A stretch of DNA of 64,000 bases from Cymbidium sinense (taxonomy: Eukaryota; Streptophyta; Magnoliopsida; Asparagales; Orchidaceae), in assembly GCA_021442155.1 (NCBI GenBank), contig CM038221.1:80430494-80494493 (forward strand), read 5' to 3'. Position numbers and translations under genes: made by a program. Shown here piece after piece: positions 48,017-60,044 of the stretch (the first letter of the stretch is position 1; every line of letters starts with the position of its first letter). The notes under the pieces were generated by a model, which was given only the letters and a program-made list of their open reading frames with translations, was not told the DNA's origin and did not search any database.

Positions 48017-51000
48017 TGTTGACCTCATTTTTAGAATGAGCTCTCAACCCCTCCATCTTAGAGATCCTCTCTTGACTTTAAGAGTTCCATAGTCTTAAGA
48101 CACATCTAGTGATTAGGTGGACACTCAACTATCCCTAGAAGAATTAGAAGAGTTAGTCATAGGAATAGGTCATACTTAGGTCTTAAAGCCAATTTCCAAT
48201 TTCAAACTCCAAAATAATATGACTTTTATCTCAAATCAATTCCATGATTCATTATTGAAATCCATGATTGAAACCAATCCATATCAAAATCAAATTCCAA
48301 GTCCTTATTTTGCGTCTTTAAGCTTCAAAACCAAAATCATGATTCAAACTTCCTTTGAGATTTTCTCATACCATTTATTTTCTCATTTATATTCACATTT
48401 ATAAATATATAAATTCAAACCCATCAAATCAAATTCAAAATTCAAAATCAATTCATGAAAATTTCTTAAGTCCTTTAATTTCCATTAAAGGACTTAGCCA
48501 AAATCAATCTATATATGATCAAACCTATTCAAACCCTTGTGATTTTCTCAAAACTTATTTATATTCTCATTTATATTCTCATATTTAAATAAAATATAAA
48601 TATAAATCAATCAAATCCAATCCAAAAATTAAATTCCAAATTTAAAATCCTTAAAATTCCTTTAAATCCTTTAAATTCCTTTTAATGGATTTAACATAAA
48701 TCATGATAAAAGTCATTCAAATTCATGAGATTTTCTCAAAACTTATTTATATTCTCATTTATATTCTCATATATAAATGAAATATAAATATACATCAATC
48801 AAATCCAATTTAAAAATTAAATTTCAATTTAAAATTTTCCTTAAGTCCTTTAAATTCCTTTTAATGGATTTAACCTAAATCATGATTAAACCACTTTAAA
48901 TCCTTGAAATTTTCTCATGATCCATTTATATTCTCATTTTATGTTCACATATGAAATATAAAGCAAACAATCAAAACCAATTCCTCAAACTCAAATCAAC
49001 TCAAAATCCAATCTAAGCCTTTCAAGTCAAAATCATGAACTTAGCCAATTCACTTTCAAATCAAGCTAAACTCTTGATTTTCTCTCATGGTTCAATCAAT
49101 CCTACAATCATGAGCTCATAAATAAGTCCAAACTTCAATCATTCAATCAAAACCCAAATAAAAAATCAAACCCAAAACCATTTCATATTCTTCCTTTGAA
49201 TATGAAAATTTTCAAATGGATAAAAACCCATTTGAACACTTGGGTTATATTTCAATCAAGTCCATATACAAGATCAATCAACCAACCCAATTAGGCTCAC
49301 TTGACCCAAAGTGACCTAAAGTACCCTTATGAGCCAAATTTTGATCCTAACCAAATTGGATTGAACCAAACTCATATATCCTCTCATCATGATGACAATC
49401 ATCATGGGATGATCAATCAATCAAATTGGATAAACCAAGTCAAACCTAGGGTTGACCAAGTCAATAACCTAAAATAGCCTTACATTAGCCATAAATTGAT
49501 TGAAACCATTGATCTAAGTTCACTCATGACTATGTTTGAACTTGACCAACAACATTTGAGCTAGCTCCAATTGGCCCACCCACACAAAGTTTTTGACCTA
49601 AAGGGCAAATGTGCCAAAAGATCTAAATTGATTGAACCAATGGATCAAGTCCACCCCAAATCACTTGTGGAAGCCAAAGCCTCAATTGGCAACTAGAGAC
49701 CTAGCCCAATTAACCTTAGACCCATGACTTAAAGGGGTCATGTTGAGCCAAAATTGAACCAATTAATTGGAAACAAAGATACCAATCTACTCCATATGAC
49801 TAACCTAACCTAAACCTACCCTTGACCTACCTCAAATAGGTCAAATGGGTCAAATAAGTCAACTTGACCCATTTGACCTAAATGAAGTCATATGAGCCAA
49901 AACCAAATATATACCAAATTGAATCAAACCAAAGCCACCAAAACATTTCAAATGGTCATATGAACTTGACCCAACCCTTGGTTTTTATTTGACCAATTTC
50001 AAGTTGACCCATTTTGACCTAAATGGGTCAACATGAGCCAAACCCCATCAAATAGATTCCAAATCCAATGAAACTTGGCCAAACTAGTTTCATCCACATA
50101 CATACCAAAGTGGAAAAATAGCAAAATGATCTTACCCCTAGAAATAGAACAAATTTTGGCCTAGCCCATGGGTATTTTGGTCATACCTCTTCACAATCAC
50201 TTGAGGCTTTCCTAAAAGCTCAAGGGGACTAGTGATGAGTGGTGCACCCAATATTTTGTTATTTGGCCAAGACCAAACCAGGCTTAAAATTGAAATTTTC
50301 AAATTCCATCTTAAGCTCAATTAGCATCCATTCCTTGGATCAACCATGTGCACACTCAAATGACCTAAATAAGCTCTCCAATTTGAGCAATTGGATCAAA
50401 ATGACAACGTCATGGTATGGGAGATATACTCCCTAATTCAATGAAATTTTCACTAGCCCTCTCTCGATTGAAGCTAGAACCGAGCAATCATCGAGAGCAC
50501 TCCCAAGCTTCTTAGAGGATTTGAATTCCATTCTAAGTTTTGCATATGCAAAAAATGGGGAATCAATCCATTAATGAATTTCTTTCACTTAATCTCCTTC
50601 CAATTGCTCTTGCACTTCAGGAGCTAATTAGCTTACAAGCTTGGGTTCCCACAATAAGGAAGGATCAAATTCAATCAAGATGAAGCTCAAAGGAGGAGTT
50701 GGTCCAATCCAATGATCAAGGCCAGGTCAGGCTTCTTCTCCACCAGATGAAGCAACCTCATCAATCTCGAGCACCGGTGATCACCTCCAGTATGGTATGG
50801 AATTTTTCAATCACTAAACTCAATGTGGTGTGGAGCTTTGTGAAAGAAATTTTCACCTCAATGAATTTTGATCATTGGATTTTCCACTCTATTTCTCTAG
50901 ATGGTGTGGGTTAAACTTTGTGTGATTCCATGTTAGATCAAGCTTGGATCTTCCCCTGGATCATGGATGGTCCCTGTTGATCAAGGGAAAGAACTTGGCT

Positions 51001-54000
51001 CATCTCAGCCATCCATCTGCACATTTTAGATGGATGGTTGAGTTTATTTAGCACGTTTGGAGATATAATTATCCTTTTAAAATCACGAGAATCCTTGGAT
51101 CTTTTCGATGGAGAATATAAGCGTCGCCCGCCACCTTTGGGAGGTGACAACTTAAGTTGTCCCCTCGCGATGTAAAGCGCGACCATACTCAGTGCAGATG
51201 TCGAGAGATTAGTTAAGTTATTAATTAATTAATTAATCAGAGAACTTCAAAAATACATAACTCTTCATAGAAAATTCAGAAAAATATAAAATAAAAATCT
51301 TTGGATAGATAATTAAACCTAGAATATTTTAAAATTAATTTTAATGAGTTGAATTATAATTTTCTTTGAATTTAGGTTTTATTAGAAAGTGTATTTTGTT
51401 AATTACTCTTTGATTAGGCTTTAATTAATCCCAAATTTCTTGGGTAAGTTTTAGGGGATGACCTTTGTCTTTCCTAATATTCTTGGGATTTATTGAAGGC
51501 TAGATTAGAGTAATTGCATATGGTTTCCTTAATTACCATTCTTATGTAATTAAGCATAATTAGGGTATAATTATTGATTCTAACCTATGATTAGAGTTAA
51601 TTAAGGTTAGATCCATAAAGTAGGAGGTTTATAGAAAAATTTTGGGGCATTTCCCCTAAGCTATTCCCAAAATCCCCTCTTCTCTCCTTAATCTCCTTTT
51701 AATTAAGGGTTAATTCATTGATTATCCCCTTAATAAATTTCTAAAAATTCCAAAAGTTTGAGAACTTAATTAATCTACCTTGGGTAGATGCTTAGGTGTT
51801 TAATAGCCTAAGTCTAATTAAGGAAATTAAGATCCCATTCATAAGTGTGAAAAGGTATTTTGAAATTACTTAAGCTAAACCCCTTTGCTTAATTAACTTT
51901 TAATTGTGAGCCAAATTCCATTAGGCCTTTTCATTATTAGGTGCATTGCAAATTTAAATTTCTTGTGGGTTTTATGTCATCTCATTGGCTCATAATTACT
52001 TAGTTAATCCTTCTAAGGTGGTGTAGGTAAGGGTTAATTAAGCTACTTAATTCATACCTTAACCTAATCAACAAATAAAAATGGATCTAATTATCTAAAA
52101 ATTAAACAAAATATCAAACAAATGTGGGAATGGGTTAGGAACAACAAACTTATCTCACCTTCTCAAAATAAAATCAAACCTCAAACTAAACAAAAATTAT
52201 TTTGAAATTCACTTTGATTTATTCTAAATTTTCTTATTCTATAAGTATGTCTTTAGGATTTAAGTGAAGTGAGTTTATTTACGTGCTTTCTTTGCTTTGG
52301 ATCTTTTCCAACATGTTAAGTTGTATGCCATGTGATATCATGCATTCATAATTTCATGTTTCAAATTTTAAAATAAAATTGTTTACTTTATGTCAAATGT
52401 GCATGCGTTGGCTAAAGTAAAATATGAGAGGCTATTATCACTACTAAATCTAAATTATTTTCAAAACTATAAATGAAATATCAAATCTGAAAGTGTGCTA
52501 CTAATTCCTTAATTATAAGCTTGCATGTGATGGATTATAAAGTCATGCTTAGCATAGCTTTCCTTTCTTTCTTATGTTAAGCATAGTTTTGAATAGGAGT
52601 TGGTAAGATGTAGGGTTCATTTGGAAGAACCAAACACTTACTTAATTCTATACCCTATTCATCCCTATGCCACTATCTAAGAAGGGTTACCTATACTTAC
52701 ATACATAAATTGCATAAACCAGAAAAATCTATTAAACAACTTTTGCATCTTCCTTTTCTATTTCATTTCTTTTATATGCATGTTTGTATTTAAGGAAAGT
52801 GATAAATTAGTCTAGAAAACCCCAATTGCGGCTTTAAGTAGCCCTAAGTAGGTCTTGTACCTTACACCTCTAGTTAATGGCATTGTACTCACTTATGCCT
52901 TTCTTTCATGTATATGTGAAAATTTAGATAAAATCTTTTCTAAGAAAAATCATGCATATTCAACTTTTAGATTTTCTTAAATTGATTACTTAGTATGCAT
53001 CATAAAGTGTGTTAACTACTCTCATTTGCTTGTATAGATATGCTTAGGGTCCATCCATATGCATGTTATATATGTTGAGTTAAGTAATGTGTGTTATGTG
53101 AATTTTGATTCATTTTATTTAATCTTTAAATGCTTTTCTTTTTGAACAGGTTTGTTTAGAGTTTATCTAAACTTAGGATTGATTAAAAGATGTAATCAAA
53201 ATATTCACCTAAATGAAACTAAAACATGAACCTACTTTAGCAATTTACTTAAGGTTAAGGAAGGAAAGAGAAGTTTTCTTCTCTTTCCCTCTCTTCATAA
53301 CTTAGTAATTAATTGTAGGTTTTACTTAAATAAAATTAAAACATGAAATTAAACCAACCTAAAACTTAAACAACTTAAATGAAACCCTCTTCTAAGTTGA
53401 ACATGCTCTTCACACTTAGAAAATTTAAACCTAAAGCCCAAGCTAAGCATACCACACAAGCCTTCAAAGCGCACACATTAGCCTAAGTTACCACTTCTAG
53501 CCTTAAGTTAGGTTGGTGCATGGTTTGATATTTCTTTTATTTTGTGATATATATTTTAGACTAAAAGTTAGGGTGTATGATCATAGAATGAATGGTAGGA
53601 TGTTCTTAGTCTAACTGTTCTTTTTGGAGGGGATTGTGCTTAAGGGGTGCTATCATAAATATAAATATAAATACTTTTGCTTGCAGGTGCTTTATACCCC
53701 TAAGCATAATCCATAGGCCAGGTGGACTTAGTCACCCATGTGTGGGGTGATAAGTCCAATATACATGCTTAGGATTTGTGCGGTGTGATTTAGCTAATAT
53801 TTTTTTTTGCAGGTGTTAGATAGATTTCTACTTTTCCTTTTCATGTAAAAATTTGTATAACTAGGATTTTGGAATGATTGTTATGAGGATTAGGATGAAC
53901 ATTGGTCATAAGATCCTATCTTATGCACCATGTGAAGCTTTGGATCATCCACCTTCCAACCATCCAAAGGAGAAACCAAAAGAAGAAAGAATATAAGAAG

Positions 54001-55627
54001 AAATAAAGAAGAAAGAAGAAAGAAGAATAAAGCTTGAAAACCCCCATAATAATGAATTCTTTTACTTAAATTGTAATATAATTCATTTGTAATCCGAGTT
54101 GTATAAGGGTAGAGCTCGGCTACCCACATTTGATATTTTTGGGTTTGTGCGGTGGTGCCCGACCACAATGACCATTTATTCTTTTTACAATTAGCTTTAT
54201 AAATTAATTGATGATTTGTTTAATATTTGCATTAAGTGGCATTATTTTCATAGTTTCTTCCTTGCTTTATGTATGGCCTGGATGTGGATTAAGCTCTTTA
54301 GGGAAAAATAAATCCTTTACCCAACTTAATATCTCAAATCAAAAATTAAACAACTCATAACCTCACCTAAAGCTTAGGATTAAAATCAAGATAAAAGAAT
54401 TAGCAACCCCTTAGCTAGATGAGCATATCTTTATAATATCATGCACAAATGCATCTTATTTCACTCTTGATTGGAGGGCTTTCACCTTAGCCAAAGAACC
54501 TGGCTTGATCTATGAGACCTATGGTGGAAACTCACCTCCTCCCTTCTCATTGATTTTGGCCAATAACCTTCTTTCTCATGCATTAGTCATAAAAATCCAA
54601 TTAGCCCGAGTCAAATAATTTTCCAAAATGAAAATAAAATGAAATTTGAATTGCATTAGATTTAGGTCATTTGAAGCATGTCCCTTTACATGATCTAGTC
54701 TCTTTAGGGAGTGAATTTAAGGACTTAGTCTCTTAAAATAGCCTAGCTATCTTGCATAAGCATAAAGACTTGCCTACATGTATTTAAAATCATAGGAGGA
54801 GGAGTTGGTTGGCCACCCCAGGTTGTAAGTCCAAAACGGGTGGTTGTCCTCTCTTGTGGAGGCAAACCAATTATCCATTTTCACCTTAGATTTAGGTTGT
54901 GCTTCTGGCCCTCACTTAAGATCCCTAGATTTAGGTTCTGAGAATGCTTCTCCCCTTTGTGGGCCATAAGTATAATTCCTCACTTCTTAGAAATTTCCTT
55001 AATCTTGTGTTAAGGAATCTTAAATCCTAAAATTCTAATGAAAAATGCCACTCAAACAAAATAAATCAATTTCTAAAATGTAAAACCCAACTATAGGATA
55101 GTTTAAGATGATCGCTAGGTTTTCTAGCATCGTGAGTGCCTCCTACTTATTTCCCATTTTGTCTTTGATAATATCTCCCTCTTTTGATCAATTCCATTTT
55201 GATCTTCAAAAATATAAACTAATCGATTGATAGTCCTTCCTATTGAAATCTTCAAAGACAATGATCATTTACCTTAATTGAGAGTTTTTGTAAGGGATCC
55301 TGTCCCTTAGGATGTAATTAACTATGGGGGCTTACCCCTGTAGGGAACTTAATGAACTCGGTTTAAAATAAACCCAGCTTTACTTTTCCATGTAAAGTAG
55401 GGGAAGAATTTATAGTACATATAGACCCGTCATCCTTAGGAGTCCTTATTGAGGTGATTGGTTCCATTAAAGGGTAGTGACTTCTATCTTTCAAGATAGT
55501 ACTTTACTATTTCTTTTTGAATAAGTACATTTGTAGATGGCATCCTAAAGAGATGAATTTTTGTAAGGGCTCCTCTTTCATTTTACGCTGATTTGAAAGG
55601 ACTCCACTATAGAATTTTTTCACCACA
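48017..55627 (+). repeat. 3' LTR of element B (about 7.6 kb)
   Basis: Starts TGTTGACCTCATTTTTAGAA and ends CACCACA, followed by the AATGG duplication. Collinear with 27877-34692. It is about 0.8 kb longer, in part because of a tandem expansion at 48350-48970. It contains its own TTGACC/GGTCAA-rich zone (about 49290-50040) and a degraded GAA tract (about 53967-54028). Confidence 0.88.
48350..48970 (+). repeat. Tandem repeat of about 180 bp inside the B 3' LTR
   Basis: About four units each begin near GATTTTCTCA and contain TTATATTCTCATTTATATTC, an AAATATAAAT stretch and, in the complete units, TCCTTTTAATGGATTTAAC. The corresponding place in the 5' LTR (about 28280-28430) has a single short version. 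Confidence 0.8.
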
Positions 55628-55632
55628 AATGG
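55628..55632. repeat. Target-site duplication of element B, right copy
   Basis: AATGG immediately after the terminal CA of the right LTR. It matches 27872-27876. Confidence 0.8.
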
Positions 55633-56110
55633 TCAATCAATGTTTAGGACACCGACTGTCTAGCAAACCTCCTCATGTCTCTCTTGCCCACTTGGGTAGC
55701 AACCTTGGCCATCATGGCCCTCTCTCTCTATAGATCTGGTCCCTAACACTCCTAGGGAACACTTTCCTTAAACAATGCATAAAGGCAGACTCAAGATGTT
55801 TATGAGTTCTCCGTACTCTCTTGAGCATGAAGCTCAGACCAGCATTGGGTTTCGTCCTCTCCCTATCTAGTGTCTCATACTTCATGGGTTGTGGGAGTGA
55901 TGCTGCTATCTTTCTAATATCCTCCTTTCCCTGTACAATTGAAAGGGGGTGAAACCTACTGCCACCAAGAAAGGGAGAGGTCTCACAGATGGATCCCTCT
56001 TTAGCTACATGAAATGCCTCCTCAACTTTCTTGGCTATGTGCTTGTAGTACCTCTTGATCTTTGAGTTCTTTCTATGACACTGAGTCTTGGTCAAAGGTC
56101 TAGGGCTAGA
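55633..56110 (-). pseudogene. Element A gag-proximal open frame (127 residues), other side of the B insertion
   Basis: The longest uninterrupted frame here (56095-55712) is strongly basic: RKNSKIKRYYKHIAKKVEEA at the N-terminus, MLKRVRRTHKHLESAFMHCL near residue 90, and a C-terminal VRDQIYRERGP. I do not recognise a domain. It lies between the PBS and leader hairpins and the gag core of A, on the coding strand, so it may be the gag N-terminus or an extra ORF1 of the kind found upstream of gag in Ogre-type elements. I found no clear counterpart in B. A plant origin and element membership are inferred from position alone. Confidence 0.5.
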
Positions 56111-56615
56111 GATAGAACCAACCTCAAAGTGGGGGAGACAATATCAGAAGCTAGAATTGACTTTCACTTAAAGATTAGAGTTGTTGTAGAGGCAGTATTA
56201 GTCCAAACTGAAGCTATGGCGGGAACAGATGGTACTCATGGTACGAAGGTTAAACATGATGATGGCCTTCCTCTTCAAGGATGGGAGCTTAATATTTGAA
56301 TGAAGGTTAAACTTTAGAAGTGGCTTCTAGTTGACCACCTCCTCCCTACTAATTGTACTGAGGGTAGGTCCATCATATGTGATGTTGAAGTGTTCAAAGC
56401 CTAAGCCAAACATGATGATGGGAGATGAGGTGAGTATGGGCTGATCCATGGCCAAACCCACATCCGAGACAAAAGAGAAAATGAGATTTTTGGTAGACAT
56501 TATGACTGATTGCTCGAGAAAAGTGGGAACATGCCTTTCTTCTTTACTATTAGAAAAGAAGGGTGTATATTAGACTTTGTTTTGACTATTATTCTTTTAA
56601 TTTGATTTTGAATTA
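56111..56615 (-). other. Element A leader, unrecognised part
   Basis: No domain or repeat was recognised. The + strand open frame at 56075-56299 is taken as a shadow. Confidence 0.4.
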
Positions 56616-56937
56616 GAACCCTCATTTAACAAATTTGATTATGTTAAATGGGGTTCATGTGCATGCTTGAGAGATTTTTTATTTTTGATAGAAATGTTCT
56701 GATTTTCTTTTGAACTTCAATGGAATCTTATAAATATTGGATAAACATTACTTTGCCAAGCTAGTTATCAGAGGTTCTTGATTTTGTTTGATTTAATTTT
56801 GGGTCATTTCTTTAGTTAATTTTATTTTATCGATTGGAGACTTAATAGAGGTTTTACGACCTACTTGGAGAGAGGTCCTAAAATCTAAAGGATATTGGCC
56901 ACTCTTGCTTAAGGATGAAATAAAGAAGGTGTCCAAT
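56616..56937 (-). repeat. Three leader hairpins of element A
   Basis: + strand coordinates are given; the element reads on the - strand. Hairpin 1: GAACCCTCATTTAACA (56616-56631) with TGTTAAATGGGGTTC (56642-56656). Hairpin 2: AGGTTTTACGACCT (56849-56862) with AGGTCCTAAAATCT (56873-56886). Hairpin 3: ATTGGCCAC (56894-56902) with GTGTCCAAT (56929-56937). In order from the PBS they correspond to units 1, 2 and the last unit (37308-37351) of the array in B. Confidence 0.75.
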
Positions 56938-57030
56938 GGAAAGGATGATAGTCTTGGACTTATATAAAATATAACTTCACTATTGATATTTGGAGATAAT
57001 GATTGACTACTAAAAATAGAGAGAGGATCT

Positions 57031-57050
57031 CTCCTCAATGGAGTCACTAG
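57031..57050 (-). promoter_or_regulatory. Primer-binding site of element A
   Basis: The - strand reads CTAGTGACTCCATTGAGGAG, separated from the LTR end (CCACA) by GATTTTT. The same arrangement, with a closely related site, follows the LTR of B. Confidence 0.7.
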
Positions 57051-57057
57051 AAAAATC

Positions 57058-60044
57058 TGTGGTATTTTAATTTAGAGTCATAGGGACACCACACAAATTT
57101 TAGGAGGTACTTATTGAAGTGATCAGGTATGATATTAAGGTATGATGTTCCATCTTGAAAGATAGAAAACATCATCCCATAATGGACCTAATCATCTAAT
57201 AAAGACTCCTAAGGCAAATGGGCCTTCGAATATACGAGAGATCTTTCCCATACTTTACACGGAGAAGTAAGGTCAGGCTTATTTTATGCAGGGTTGTTTA
57301 GTTCCTTATGTAAGTAAGCTTTCATAGTTAATTACATCTTAGAAAATTAGAATTTCTTAAGAACACTATAGATTCAAGTAGTCAATAAATATCTCCAAAG
57401 ATTTTAAAGCTAGACTATCAAAGAATTAGGTATTTATGGAAAGTCAAGTGGGAGAGTTCAAGTGGGAAGGCTTATTTATGGATTACAAAAAAGGATAAGT
57501 AAGGAGCATTCATGATACTAGGAAGCCTAGTAAGTGCTCTAATATACCCTAAAATGAAGCTTTACATTTTTGAAAGAGATAATTTACTTTTGTTTAAGTT
57601 AGAATCTTTATTAGAATGTTAGGGCTTATAGTCCATCAACATAAGATTGTGGAAAATGCCTAAGAGGTAAGAACTTATACTCGTAGCTCAAAAAAAAAAA
57701 AAGATAGCCTTGGAACCTAAATCTAGGATGCTTTATCATAAGCTAAAAGCATGACCTAAGTCTAATAAAAAATGTGGGACATAATGGTTTACCTCCACCA
57801 GAGAAGATAAATTAATCTCGATTCTTCTAGATTTACAATAGTTTAGAGTGGCTGCCAGCTAACACCTCCTATGCTTTAAAATCATGCAGGATAATCTTAT
57901 GTAAATGCAAGATATATATGTTGTTATTTAATTAGGAAAGGAAGGCAAAATCCTAAACTCACTCCCTAAGATATTAGATCATGATTGGCATAAAAATAGG
58001 ACTTAAACTAATGAAAAATTTACATTCTTTATATAATTTTTGACACATTCATTTTGGACATAGAGTTTGGGATAATTAAACCTACATGCATGATGGAATA
58101 AGATTATGGGCTAAATCTGCGGGAGGAGGTGTTCTCTACTACAAGGGATGCCCTAAAAGGTTAAGCATTCCCCTATCATGCAAAAATGGAGACCCTCCCT
58201 ATTTAAGAATGAAATAAGATGTTATGAATGATGTTATAACATTCAACACTCAGCTAAGGTGTTGCTAGATCTTTTAATTATCTTGATTATAACCTAGGAT
58301 TTAAAGTGAGGTTATGAGTTGCATTAAAATTTAATTATGAGTTGTTAATGGTGATTGGAAAATTAATTTTATCCTAAAGAGCCTACTGTATCTAATCCAT
58401 AAATTCAATCATCAAGCTTTAAGAAACCTTTAAAAATATGCCATTTCTATTGCAAAAATTAAACACAATAATCATACATTTATAAATTTTATAAAAGAAT
58501 AAGAGGCCAGTGTGGCCATGTACCACTGTACACCCCAAAAAAAAGTTGGGTAGCCAAGCTTTACCCTTATACAACCTGGATTACAAAAATAATATTATAA
58601 TTACAAAAAGACTATTGCCTCCTCCAAGTGAACCAATGGAGAGCCAAGGGTCTACTCTTGCTCTCATGGCTAAAGGCTGAACCCAACAACCTTGGGTTAG
58701 GTTAGGCCAGTGGTCCACATGTCCAAGAAGGGCCAAAGGTGGCTTCCAAGGCTTGGGGAGTGGGAGAACCCATCTAAATGGGGATTTTATCCCATTTGGG
58801 TGGCTTGGTTTAAGGGTTTTGACCAAAAATGGGTTCACCATGGGTTGGGCCTATTTCGATAGACCCATAGTGACCCAAGGATGAGTCATGCCTAGTTTGG
58901 TTGAGTTTAGACTTGGTTTGGATGGGTTTGGCTCAATTTGACCGATATGGGTCAAATTGGTTTCAATTGGGTTAGGTTGACCAATTCATCAAATTGAGTC
59001 AAACCAAGGTCCTGGGTATGTTCAATTGATCATTTGGAATGTATTTGTTCAATTGATTTGGTTTAATTTAAAGTGGATTGATTTTGGCTAATATAGGCTA
59101 AATAAGGCTAAATGAAATTGAATTTGGTCAAATTGACCTTGGAGGTAGGAGTTCAATTGATCATTTGAGAACTATTGTAGGTGTTGTTTTGAATTAATTT
59201 AGAGCTGGAATGAATTTGGCCTGATTTGACACTTTAGGTCAAATAGGGTCAACTTGGGTTAATTGACCAACTTGGTTTGGTTTGATTCAATTGAATGCAA
59301 TTAGGTTATCCAAGATGATCAACAATCATTATAGAAGGGGTTGGATGGGTTTATTAAATCCTATTTGGGTTGGATTGAAGTTTGAGTCAATTTGGTCATT
59401 TAGGCCACTTTGGGTCAAGTGGACCAGTTGGGTTAATTGAGTTGAATTGGTGGAATTAGATGTTGACAAGAGTTAAATGGTGGATTTAGGGTTGATTGGT
59501 GGCCTTGATTACCATTTATTTGCATTTTATTGGATTTGGGATCATTTGGAACCTTTGGGTCAAATGGGATAACTTAGGTTGGTTGGATTCATTTGGTTAA
59601 GTTGGTTTGATTGCAAGTATTGGAAGGGTTTGAAATGATCTTTTGAATGGTTGGTGTGATTGAGGAAAATCAAGTTGGGTTTAGTTTATTTTAATGGGTT
59701 TTGGGTTTGATCCAAAGAATCATTATGGAATTAACTTAGGTTAGGTGCTAAGTTAATTTGGCTTAGACCTTGGATATAAAAAAAACAATTTGTGGTTGGT
59801 TGTGTTTAATTTATGGGAGTCTTAGATTTGGATGAATGGACAAGCATGGTTTTCGTTTAGGCCATATGATAAGTAAGACCTTTGTATTCTAAGTTTAGGG
59901 TATGCCTTCCTAAGTCTCTAAGCTTGTGTTTAGCTTCCTTTTAGTTGTTAAAAGTGTCTCATAACTAGGGAAATCCAAGTACCTAGAAAGCTCTAAAGCC
60001 TAAGATGAGGAAGGTCAATCCTCACTCCAAAAGTGAGGTCAATA
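57058..60044 (-). repeat. 5' LTR of element A, internally deleted
   Basis: On the - strand it starts TATTGACCTCACTTTTGG (the TG of the terminus has become TA) and ends ...ACCACA. 58640-60020 matches 16600-18020 directly. 57060-58600 matches, in complement, the last 1.5 kb of the LTRs of B, for example the paired GTAATTAACTATG and TGTAAAGTA.GGG blocks. About 4 kb that B has between these two parts is missing, with the join near 58620. The open frame 58581-58841 lies in the LTR and is not a gene. Confidence 0.78.

Larger units (their letters stand above)
27877..55627 (+). mobile_element. Element B: giant (27.75 kb) Tat/Ogre-like LTR retrotransposon nested in A
   Basis: Two long direct repeats start with TGTTGACCTCATTTTTAG and end ...CACCA(CA). 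They flank a PBS, hairpin-array leader, gag, PR, RT, RNase H, second RNase H, INT and repetitive 3' untranslated region, all on the + strand. AATGG duplications flank the element. Size, long LTRs and the extra RNase H resemble the Ogre/Tat group. The LTRs differ by many small indels and by an expanded tandem repeat, and coding domains have numerous stops, so the insertion is not recent. It sits in A in the opposite orientation. Confidence 0.88.
14050..60044 (-). mobile_element. Element A: Tat/Ogre-like Ty3/gypsy LTR retrotransposon, interrupted by element B
   Basis: Read on the - strand, A runs 5' LTR (60044 to 57058), PBS (57050), leader hairpins (56937 to 56616), a basic open frame (56095 to 55712), the interruption by B, gag (27876 to about 25780), PR, RT, RNase H, second RNase H, INT (to about 20020), repetitive 3' untranslated region, and 3' LTR (18036 to about 14050). 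Without B it is about 18 kb. The two RNase H domains between RT and INT are the hallmark of the Tat lineage. All domains are inactivated, although A is better preserved than B in gag and PR. Confidence 0.82.

Noticed and set aside
55712..56299. Possible single host gene with frames on both strands
   Set aside because: The position between PBS, hairpins and gag of element A explains the - strand frame as element sequence. The + strand frame overlaps it and has no motif.
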